Shown here: positions 24,401-36,400 of the stretch, piece by piece
How positions within the stretch are numbered: position 1 is the stretch's first letter
Layout of the letters: every line of letters starts with the position of its first letter
Source: Gari tellinella
Taxonomy: Eukaryota > Mollusca > Bivalvia > Cardiida > Psammobiidae
NCBI GenBank assembly: GCA_922989275.2
Contig: OV277868.1
Coordinates: 52,636,216 to 52,700,215 of the forward strand
Direction: 5' to 3'
Length of the DNA: 64,000 nucleotides
Program-made: the position numbers and the translations under genes
The notes under the pieces: generated by a model
What the model saw: only the letters and a program-made list of their open reading frames with translations
The model's database searches: none
What the model was told of the DNA's origin: nothing

Positions 24401-27400
24401 GAATAACAAGAATCCTGATGGCGGTCAAACAAGTGATTTAGGGGACAAACATGCAGAAAATGTTGTGTGTGCTGATGGGAATAACCAGAACACTGATGGT
24501 GGTCAAATAATTGATTTAGGGGACAAACGTGCAGGAAATGGCAATGAAAGTGTGTGTGCTGATGAGAATAACAAGAATACTGATGGCCGTCAAACAAGTG
24601 ATTTATTAGCTGTAATTTTGAAATCAATCATACAACTTGTATAAGTTTTGTATTGGCACAGAGGATAATGTTCATTCTAGGGTCGTGCATAAGCAAATAA
24701 AGTGTACCCTTGTCAGACAACTCCTATAGGAGCTGTCTGGTCAGGGTATACTTTATTTGCAAAAGACGACTCAAGGCGTCATCAGGGCTAAATTGGTTAA
24801 GTTCCAAATGTTTGTCTGTTTTACCATAAAGTAGTGATGCACTGTAGAAGTTAAAAACATTCCTAGTGTTCACCATCTGAAACACCCATTATTTGATAAC
24901 AAAAGGTTAAGTACTGTAAGCATTGTATATCTTAATCTAACATAGAGCATTGGGTTTAGAATTTATTAAGCTACATAGGGTGGATCTGATTCAGTTGACA
25001 AATCATTGACGCTGCTGCAGTGTTCTGGCGAGGATTGAAAATATTCGAGACATTTGTCCTTTTGGCAATTACAATAGAGGGATATTTTCCATTTTCCAGG
25101 GACATCAAATAGCGGATAAGTTCCCCATAATTTTTTAAATGGGACAAATGTCTCACCTCAACAATTGTTTCAGGAACATTTTTTATTTAGAGGGGAGAAT
25201 GTCCCCAAATCTCGCCCTCGCCAGAACAATGCAGCGGCATATGTTGATCTTCATTGTGTGCACTTTCATGTTTGAAAATAGCATTTATCCTAAACTGAAC
25301 TTACATAGTAATGGCGATGTTATGCTCTTTTGCTAGTCATTATTGTTGATTTTCTAGCTAACCCTTCCCCCCAAAGAAGCGCTTTTCAATTTATACAGTC
25401 ATGAATACATGTATGTATCACAAGAACTAGTTTCTATATTCTAGCGGATGGTAGCTTAAAGCAGGCTGAGAGTTATGCAGAATGCGCCTTAAGGCAATTC
25501 CTGCTTTACTTTCAACCTGCTTTAAGTGTTCACCTGTCTTCAAAACTGGAAACAGCGTATGGGGTAATGGGTTAATGTTAAGACAATTATAGTTCACACA
25601 ATTGTATGTTTATGGTGGCATAAGTTCCTGAAAGCTGTTGTTTTCTGTTTGGTGTTCTACAATAAAAATCAATGTTAAATATCGTGTTAACTCTTCTCTA
25701 AAACTGTTTAGCCTAGAGTTTTGGTTCAGTACTGAATCTTATTAAATTAACATTTTTTGTGATTCGCTTGCAATTCGATGGCAATTCGCTTGCAATTTGA
25801 TGGCAATTCGCTTGCGATTCAAAATACTAACTTTACCCTCGAGTAAGTTTTCTTGAATGGTGTATCTCACAAATGTTCGCAAATATGCCTTCGTTAATTG
25901 TTACGTTTCCAATTTTGTCAAAACCGCTTCGGAAATTTCGCGTAAAAATATTCAAACGTAGGATTTGTTTTTGAAGCGTCCGATTCGATGGCAATTCGCT
26001 TGCGATTATCAATTTAATTAAATAAGGTTCAGTACTGTGTTAAGCATCTCCTTATAGTCCTCTATCAAGTTTAATAAAATTATGACATGGCCATTAGATC
26101 ACCCGAGCACAGCTCCGGGGGAACTTTTAGGATCTTAGGATGTCCGGTGTACGTCGTCAGTCAACAATTAGGTTGTGAATAAGCTAGAGGCCACATTTGT
26201 TGACCCATTTACCTCAAACTTGCTCAGAATGATCATCTGTGTCAGGACGATTTTGGAATTGGGTCAGCTCGGATCAAAATGTAGGTCACTAGATCAAATC
26301 TTAAAAAAAGCTTGTAAACAAGCTAGAGGCCACAGTTTTCCTATTGCTCAAAATGAATTTCTTGATATATCCACAGATGTTTGACATTGGGTCAGAGTTC
26401 AGAAAGTTGATCACTGGGTTAATTCTAACAAACCTCAGGTGAAGTATATAGGGTCATCATTGGCCCTCTTATATTAGTACACCTGAGCTCTGCTCGAGGT
26501 AAACTATTAGGGTCCTTAAATGTATGTCGTTCGTCGTCTATGGTTTATCAACAATTTTCTTGTTATCACTCTAGAGGCCACAATTGTGATCCAATCATCA
26601 TCAAACTTGCTCTGAATGTTTGTCTTGATAATATCTTGAACAAGTTTGAATATGGGTTGGATGGGGTAAAAAGCTAGGTTAAATAGAGGTCAAATCTTGT
26701 TACCACTTTAGAGACCACTATTTTGATCCAATCTTCATCAAGTTTGCTTAGAATGTTTGTTTTGATAACATTTATGACCTGTGCTTTAATGTGTTTATTT
26801 GTGGGGTGCACCTCACTAGTTGTATACATGTGTACTTTCAAACTATATATTACATAGTTACAAGAGTCTTTTTTTAGTGTTATTCGATTAAAACTTGAAA
26901 TGGACTGGACATTACTTGCAAAGTTTTCAATTCATTTGTTGGTGTTAATACAAGTATGGTCGATCAACCTCATAAGTTGGATGGGTATCCTCACATGACG
27001 GCCAACTAAAATGCACCACACAAGACACCTTCTGACATTTTTGCAACCCACAAGTCGCAGTCCCCACAAGTACCCCCTCATTCGTACGTCCGTCTGTCTG
27101 TGCCAAAAACCTTAACCTTGGCTATAACTCTTGCATTTTTGTACCTAGGCCTTTTATACTTGGCATGTGTCTTCCCTGTATCAAGACCTTTCCAACCATA
27201 CAAAACTTTTTGACCTTGTGACCTTGACCTTGAAATTTGACCTACTTTTGTAAAAATCTTAAAATGGCTATAACATTTGCACCAGTAGGCCCAGGGCTTT
27301 CATATTTTGTATGTATATTTCTTGTGTCAAGACTATTCCAACCATACCAACATCTTTGACCATATGACCTTGACCTTCACCGTTGACCTATTTAATCAAA

Positions 27401-30400
27401 CTTTAGCCAAAAACCTTAACCTTGGCTATAACTTTTGCATTTTTGAACCTCGGCCTTTTATACTTGTCATGTGTATTCCTCATGGCAAGACCTTGCCAAC
27501 CATATAAAACTTTTTGACCTTGTGACCTTGACCTTGACATTTGACCTACTTTTGTAAAAATCTTTAAATGGCTTTAACATTTGCACCAGTTGGCCCAGGG
27601 CTTTCATATTTTGTATGTATATTTCTTGTGCCAAGACCTTTCCAACCATACCAACATCTTTGACCTTGCGACCTTCACCTTTACCTTTGACCTATTTAAT
27701 CAAACTTTAACCAAAAACCTTAACCTTGGCTATAACTTTTGCATTTTTGCACCTGGGCATTTTATACTTGGCATGTGTATTCCTCATGGCAATACCTTTC
27801 CAACCATACAAAACTGTTTGACCTTGACCTTGACATTTGACCTTCTTTTGTAAAAATCTTTAAATTGCTATAACATTTGCACCAGTTAGCATAGGGCTTT
27901 AATATTTTGTATGTATATGTTTTGTGTCAAGACCTTTCCTACCATACCAATATCTTTGATCATGTGACCTTGACCTTCACCTTTGACCTATTTAATCAAA
28001 CTTAAACCAAAAACCTTAACATTGGCTATAACTTATGCATTTTTGAACCTGGGCCTTTTATACTTGGCATGTGTATTCTTCATGGCAAGACCTTTCCAAC
28101 CATACAAAACTTTTTGACCTAGTGACCTTGACATTTGACCTACTTTTGTAAAAATCTTTAAATGGCTATAACAGTTGCACCAGAAGGTCCAGGGCTTTAA
28201 TATTTTGTATGTATATTTCTTGTGTCAAGACCTTTCCAACCATACCAACATCTTTGACCATGTGACCTTGACCTCGATCTTTGACCTATTTAATCAAACT
28301 TTAACCAAAAACCTTAACCTTGGATATAACTTTTGCATTTTTGCACTTTGGCCTTTTATACTTGACATGTGTTCTAACCATACAAAACTTTTTGACCTTG
28401 TGACCTTGACATTTGACCTACTTTTGTTGAAATCTTTAAATGGCTATAACATTTGCCCCAGAAGGCCTACGGCTTTCATATTTTGTTTAAATATTTCTTA
28501 TGTCAAGACCTTTCACAAACACATTGCTTTTCATCTGATCATCACCAAACTTTCTGAAAATGTTTGTTGACATAAAATGGAGACCAATTTGGATAACCAG
28601 CGGCACCAATTTATGCTAGGCCCTTTGGAGTAATGGCCCTTGAAGTCCTCAAAATGGCGCTCCACTACAGTTTCAGCTCTCTAACTTTTACGTTTGATAG
28701 TCTGGATTCCCCCTCCCTGTATCATCGGGGGCATTCGTGTAACTGGGACACGCTCTTGTTTTCATTGTTAATCACTGTACCTGGAATCCTGTTCAGTGAT
28801 GTAACAATTTCCAATTATAGTTAAGTACAGAGTTGCTTTCCTTCGGTATTGATAGCAAAACATCTCCATTTTGAAAGCATGTGATTTGAAATAAGGAATC
28901 ACTGACAATTTTAGTGCTGAGGCTGGTACCATACATTTTGAACACTTCCTTGATGTAACGATGTATTATTCTGCCTTTGACTGCAATAGTCATTATTCTC
29001 TTTTTGCACAAAATGTATGCATTCGATGTATAATAAGTTGTGTCATATAGTTTCAGTATTTAGTGCAAATTAATGAGGTTAGAAGGTCATTTAGGTGAAA
29101 TACATTCTTGATGTAACGATCCTTGATGTAACAGTGAAATTGTTACATCAAGGACCAGAAACCGTTATTTCAAGGAAATCAGTGACCAAAAATCAATAAA
29201 AGAAAAATTCTTTCAAGTATACAGGTATTTTACATTGAAAAGAATACTTTTTATAAGGGTAGCATGTGATGAAAGAAAACATGAGCTTCTTTTGCTTACT
29301 AGTATTAGCCACAGGACAATTTAATCCTATTAAACGTGTGTTACATCAAGGAGGTATTTCGTTTCAGTAAGGAAAGCAACTGTAAGATATTAAAAAAATA
29401 GGAAGACTTTATACAGAATTTGAAAATTCATGTTTTGAAGTTGATAGGCGTTATTTCAACAGTTATTATTATGAAAATCATTTCAAAATCTTCCTAAAAT
29501 TTTGCTATTTTCCTTAGCTGTTACATCAAGGAAAAACATTGTTACATAAAGGAAAATTACATTGTTACATAAAGGAAAATAAATTGCAAAACAGTTCAAT
29601 ATTTTCATTTTTATGTTGGATTAGTAATTGAATAAACTTTTCCATTCATTTTTGACAAGAAACTAAAAATATGGCATGAATTTTGTATTGTAAGCCTTTA
29701 ATTCAGAGCCTACTTTGTGCTACAGCAAGGAATTAATATCTCTATATATTTTCTGTAACACATTTACATTATTTGCTTCTTCTTATAAGCTACAGTAAAC
29801 CCAAGTCTTTAAAAATAAGTGCAAATTAGATAGGAAATCCTGGTCCATGTATTCTACTCATTGTTGAATATATCATGCATCCGGTTTTTTTTGGAAATTG
29901 GCAAATCAAGTACACAATGATATTGTAATCCTTGCCGTAACAATATGAATTTAGTGATGTAACGGGACCATAAAATTATAGTTGCATAGGTATTTTAGTT
30001 CCCGAAATGAACGTAATAGTAAAGCATTTATACTTGAAGAGACTATATGTATACTAAGTTGGCAGTTAAACTCTTTCTTTAAGCTTTATGTATCAGAAGA
30101 GTCATTCATTTCCTTAATGTAACATATATGCTTCTTTACTGTAACAGCCTGTCGCTAATAATATTGAATAACTTTCAAACAACCCAAGTTTTGATACTAA
30201 GTAAGCAATGGCTAAGCAGTGTTAACCACAATTTGAAACGGACCCTTCACAATTGACCAGCCGGGTCCGTTGGACCCATTCACAAAGCTGTCAAATTATT
30301 TCACAATCAGAATAATCTATCATTTACATGTTTACATTGTGCTAACACCGATTTCTTGACCAATATTTACGTTGCTAATATTTATTCCCCTTTGCAAATC

Positions 30401-33400
30401 TTTGGATCTTTTTCTGGGGATAAAGTCCGAGGTATTCAAATTTCCATTTTAGTCGCGCGAGGTGTGAATAAAACATATGCGTCTCGGTCGCATTTGTTAC
30501 TCGGCAATGACGGGCCGATACTTCTTTGAAAAAGGGATTAAATTTGTAAAAATATTCAGTTGCAATTTATCTCCGTCAAAAACATATTTATGGAAGTTTA
30601 ATACTAAGAAGCATTAGTTAAAGTAACTAATCATACGATGTAGAATCGGTGTTTAACTTTTACATGAAACCACACATGTTTTATACCGGCCAAATTATTT
30701 TACTTCGACACCGTTTGTTTGTTTACATTAACACCGGCTGCTGAATTGTACATGCTAGAAATCGAGGAATAGCAAATACTACGTTAAAAGATTCAAAAGT
30801 CTAGTGCATCAAGCGGATGTCGGCGAATTGATTTAATATTGAAAGAAAATGCAGACAATAGTGTAGGCAGTTCAGGTGATCGTGATAATCCTTACACGAT
30901 CCCAAGTTACTGTACTGCAGTCTCAAATGATGGATGTTTTTGCACAGACATCACATCCAGCCCCTCAAAAAGCACAGAGAGAGGCTTTCACTGAATCTTT
31001 TGTACTGTTAATCGGAACATACTGACCAAGGAGACACTGACCACCCTCATGCTTTTATGTAGAGAGGGTCAGACATACTCACCCAAATACAAAAAACAAT
31101 GCACTATTAAAAAAATCTGAAATGAAAACCAGAGAAGTTCAATTGTAAATGTTTAGTTATGTCAATTGTAGTTCCAAGATGAGAATAATTGCTTATTTGT
31201 TTAAGTATTTCCTTTAAATAGCTAAATTTAACCACCTATACAAATTTTCCCAATTTTTGTAAAAAAAACGCTGATACTTTTTTCACAAAAATCGCTGAGT
31301 TCTAAAATGTTTAATTGTTTTGTTTACAGTTTGTTCATGTTTATCAAACTTTTGACAAATGTAACATTGCTGTAGCTGCAGATTCCTTGATGTAACCATC
31401 TTCTTTTTAACACAATTAACAGGTGATGGCAGTTTGGTGCAACTTTTGCTCCAAATGATTGTATTTATTATACTACAGTATGGAATATCAGAGGAATCAT
31501 GTTCAAGTTCTGAATGTTTTGTCAGTGTGAAAACAAAATGTCAATTATGACAGTTATTTTAGGCGCAAACCGTACATGATTGGAAAATAAAATAATCTGA
31601 TATAATTTGCAAAACTTACTATTAAGGAAATCTATTAGATGTTATTCATTGTGATGGAACACCTACTATAATTGTTTTCATTCATTTAATGGCATTGTAC
31701 TTGTTTAAAGGATTGTTACATCAAGGAAATAGTTTTGCTATGGTGTTAAATATACGCCACATCTCGACAACGTGGGTACATTTAAGCCCTTTCTGTAACA
31801 TATTTCCACAGTATGAACATGCATGGTGCTATAATGTTAGCCATTAACCTCAGAGAGAATATAAAAATAATATCATCCTTGACATCAGAATTGTTACATA
31901 AAAAAATATTGACTCATATATCGTCAGTCACATTCGAAAAGGACGAAAATGCAAAATGCCAACTTTTCAGGAGACACAGAAAACTATTTTTCATGTCACT
32001 TGTTACATTTCATAAATGACCTTTTTGACCTGCTAAATATTGAACTAATTAATTAGAGCCAATTGAAATTTCACAAGATGTGCTAATTTGACTTTATGTC
32101 ATCTTTTTTAAGTAAAATTGTGTATAATGGTATACACCTCTACAAGAGTACTTACAGTAGAAGAGAGACCCTAAATGTTTGTTATGATGTTGATGACATG
32201 ACTTGTTTCAGCATCAGTATCTAGCGATATTGGTTATTAATACCAACCTTTTTTGCATTTGAAGTGGGAACATATATGAACTAGAAAGAAGGAAACATCC
32301 ATTCTTAGCAGAATTGCTAACGTTATCAATGATATATTCTACAGTATGCAACAGGTATATATATTCTACAGTTGTTTCAGACTATTTGGGACCCGAAATC
32401 ACTTTAAATGTTACCTTTTCAAGTCAATATAATCAAACTTATAAAAGTTACAGTTAAAGCAGCATATTAAGTAACCTATCTTTGAGAAAGAACACAGGAA
32501 ATCACAGACAAGTGACTGCTAAACTGGAGATAAACATAATACAGAAATCTTGGTCCTGCATTTAGCAACCACATAAAGGTTGACAGGCTTTGACTTCAAA
32601 TTCACTTGCTAAATGTAGTAATTTTAACCGTATGCCCCATAGCCCGTTTCTTTATTTTGAAGACAGGTAACTACTTAAAGCAGGTTGAAAGTAAAACAGA
32701 ATGCACCTTTAGACTAATTCTGCTTTACTTTCAGCTGGCTTTAAGCTACCAGCTACTAGGATATACATGTACAATGTATTTAATTACCGTATAAAATAGA
32801 ACTATTTTCTTTAATGGAGGAATAAATTAAATGCATAAAAAGGTGTATATATGGAGGAAAGGGTTAATGGTGTCTACTTTCATATTTCAGGCCCTAGAAG
32901 TGATCAAGCAATTTACAGACAAAGAGACAATCAAAATACAACGAGCTTACATGAGGCTGAAAGTTGTTGTACCAGGTAAGACAAGATGTACAGCCGAGGG
33001 TCATAAGTCTTTCCCCAAAACATGGCGCCGATATCGGTACCGCATATGGCCGCGTTAGAAAAACTTTAATAGCGTCGCGATTTAGTTACTATGAAGATTG
33101 AAATTTTAACACAGTGAATTTTATGATTACACCGATATCTTCTTCATTTTTTGTAAACAAATAATATTGATTTGTTTGGATCGTCTGCTTCGTTACAAAT
33201 CAAGTGTGAATTGCAAGGAATTGACACACTAGCAGAAAAAATGCTATCCGTCATTTAAATAAGGACTCTCAAGGTGCTCACAAAAGTTCACGATCGGTAA
33301 GCATCGATAGATCTACCATTTCAAATTTTATAAAGAGATTTCGAGAGTGAGGGAACTCCGAAAACAAGATTCGAAGTGGGAGTGTATGGAAGACCACGGA

Positions 33401-36400
33401 AAACCATGCCGACCCCTTCCTATGTTGTAAATCATCTGTTGTGTTCACGGGCTGTTTAACATATGATGGAGTTGGAACCCTGACACCAGTTGGTGGTAAT
33501 ATCAATTCCGAGAAATATATTGAATATCTAGACACACATTTGTGGCCATTTATTGCTAAAAAGCTCTCAAATAAGCCCTTCAGTGTCCATAATTACTATG
33601 CTACTCAGCATAAATCTAGACTCGCCATTGAATGGTAAAGGAACAATAATATGCCGACAATGGTTCGACCAGCCTGAAGCCTAGACTTAAATATAATTAA
33701 CAAGAGGGCCATGGCCCTTAATTCGCTCACCTGAGGTCATTGTGCCTTAGCTTAATAGGCAAGACAACATTTTAATATAGCTGTAAATGGAATTATCTTC
33801 CAGACAAAAAGAAACATGACAAATTGGAATAACTTAAAAAAATATTGTTGGCAGAGTTATGGCCCTTATCCATGACACTTCTTCTTATCAAGCTACATGT
33901 ATTTCCATATGATTATTTATTGCGCACTCTGCTTTACTTTCAACCTGCTTTAAGTTATCATCTACTAAGATATAGATACTATTTCTTATATCTTACATGT
34001 TTATGACTATATAAAGTAGAATTATTTTCTTTAGAGGAGGAATAAATTAAAGGCGTAAAAAGGCATATGTATGGGGTAATGGGTTAACATCAGTAGAACT
34101 GGAGTTATCTCAAAGACAAGAAAATATGACACTGGGAAATATCTCAAAAATGACATTGACCTTTGTAGGACATGACCCAAGTTATAAAGTTTCTAACTTT
34201 AACAAAGTTATGGCTAAGATTAAAGTTGTGGACTGACAGACAAACAAATGGACAAACAGACAAAAAAGCAGAAAGACAAAAACAATATGCCCCCAACTGC
34301 AGGGCATAAAAATATAGCAGACACCACCATATGCAACCTCATCAGCTGACCAGCTGACCTGAGTTCAGTTATGTAACTCTGCCAGTAGGAAATTTGGCTA
34401 TGGTCTAACTCTTATAATGCTGCATTGCTGTCTGCTATACATATTTTGAATGTGAATTATGACCTAGATATTTAACCGACCAGAACCATTTGAACAAACT
34501 AGGTAAAGGACGTTTAGAAGTGTCACCATGCCAAATATCAAAGCTCTGGCCATATCAGTTTCAGTGGAGAAGACGTTTGAAATTTTCACTATATAACTCT
34601 ATGTAAAACTGTGACCCCCGGGGCGGGGCCAATTTTGACCCCAGGGGCATAATTTGAACAAACTTGATAGAGGACCTGTAGATAATGTTATGTGCCAAAT
34701 ATCTAAGCTCTGGCCCTTGTAGTTTCAGACAAGAAGATTTTTTAAGATTTCCTTATTTTTTCACTTTGGTTGCCATAGCAACCAGAGTTCTATATTGTTT
34801 TCAATTCTTTGAACAAACTTGAGAGAGCTTGACCCAAGGAACATTCCTGTAAAGTTTGGTTGAAATCTGTTCAGCCGTTTAGGAGAAGATGTCATTTGAA
34901 GCAATTGTTAACGACGACGCACGACGACGGACACAGGGCCATCCCAATAGCTCACCTTGAGCCTTTGGCTCAGGTGAGCTAAAAATGTGTGGAAATATTT
35001 GAAAACTAAGTTGTGCAAGCGTGCAGTGAATATCAAAATTAAGGATGAGCTTATCAGACATGATGTTGGCATTTGGGATCGTTACAGTCAGGCCTATTTA
35101 CAATCACTTTATGAGAGTATCTCAAGAAGAATTTGTAGCTGGGCACATTATTACAAAAATCATGCACTTGGTGATACAAGCATCACATTTTGTATGTATA
35201 CTGGTATACCCCTACTTTCAACAAAAAGCCCGTTAGCCACGTCAAAATTCCAAATGGCGGCCATTTTTCAAGATGGCTGCCATTTCCGGTTCTATTATAC
35301 AGTTTTATCTCTAACATCGGATATATTTGACCGATTTTCAAACTTTTGGTGTCTAATTATATGTTTTCAAGCATATAGAAGCTATTTATGTGATCCATAG
35401 ACTTGTGAGAAGTTTATTTAATCGTATTATAAGCAAAACTGTACAAAAACGAAGTGTGTGTCAAGGTAAAAACCAAATTCACAGGGTTTTTATAGATTAT
35501 ACACTCACTTTACCTTCTGTCATGTTATATAATGATATTGTTTTCAATTGCTTTTGTCTGAAGATGCTATTTTGCACATTGCAACTACATAAATCTGTAC
35601 ACATCAGTGCTAACTTGGTGATACAAGCATCAAATTTGGCATGTCTACTGGTATGACTCTACTTTAAACAAAAGCCGTTAGCCACGTAAAATTTCAAAGT
35701 GGCCTCCATTTTTTCAAGATGGCTGCCATTTTTGGTTCTCGTTAAGATAACATAATTATGATAAGGTTTATTTTCGAGTCGGCAATACATATACAAGTAA
35801 CATAAGCTATGAAGAGCTTTTATAATCGACAATGATCGTTGACCAATTCCTTTCTAACATTTGACATGTTTGACCAAATTTCACCAAAAAAAAATTGATT
35901 TTAAGCATAAGGAAGCCAATTCAGTCAACCTCAAGCTGAACAGAAGTTTACTTTAATGCAAAATGGCAAAGCTACATCGTGTTTTCAAAATTTTGTTGAA
36001 GATTACACAGGGATCAATCTCAAATATAATATTAGCAGTATTATGTGTCCACATCAAATAGCTTTAGCAAACAGCTGAAACGTTCTGTCTTTATGCAATT
36101 GTACCACAAGAAAACGTATACTAGCTTTGACTATGTATCACATCACATCGCTTTTAAAAGTCTGTTGTCAGAGTAGGTAGACTATACATCCGTCCCTATG
36201 TATACAGCACAGAACTGTTACAACTTTTACACCAAACTCAGGAATGGAAATTCTTTAAAAAGATTCATGCGGAGTTTTAAGGGAGTTTTAAGGGTCATAC
36301 ACTAAAATGGTTGCATGTATTACTTTGGAGAAGAGACAATACTTTTCGTGTAAAGTATATTTCTTAACATTGCTTAAATCTGATTTTATTGAAAGGAGTC

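Noticed and set aside
27307..28570. Series of 60-131-codon frames in both strands
   Set aside because: They repeat with the 300-bp tandem array and differ only by repeat divergence. Not genes.
34987..35400. 137-codon frame as one protein
   Set aside because: Its first ~50 codons are a Tc1 transposase C-terminus and the rest reads into an unrelated inverted-repeat element. Chance fusion.
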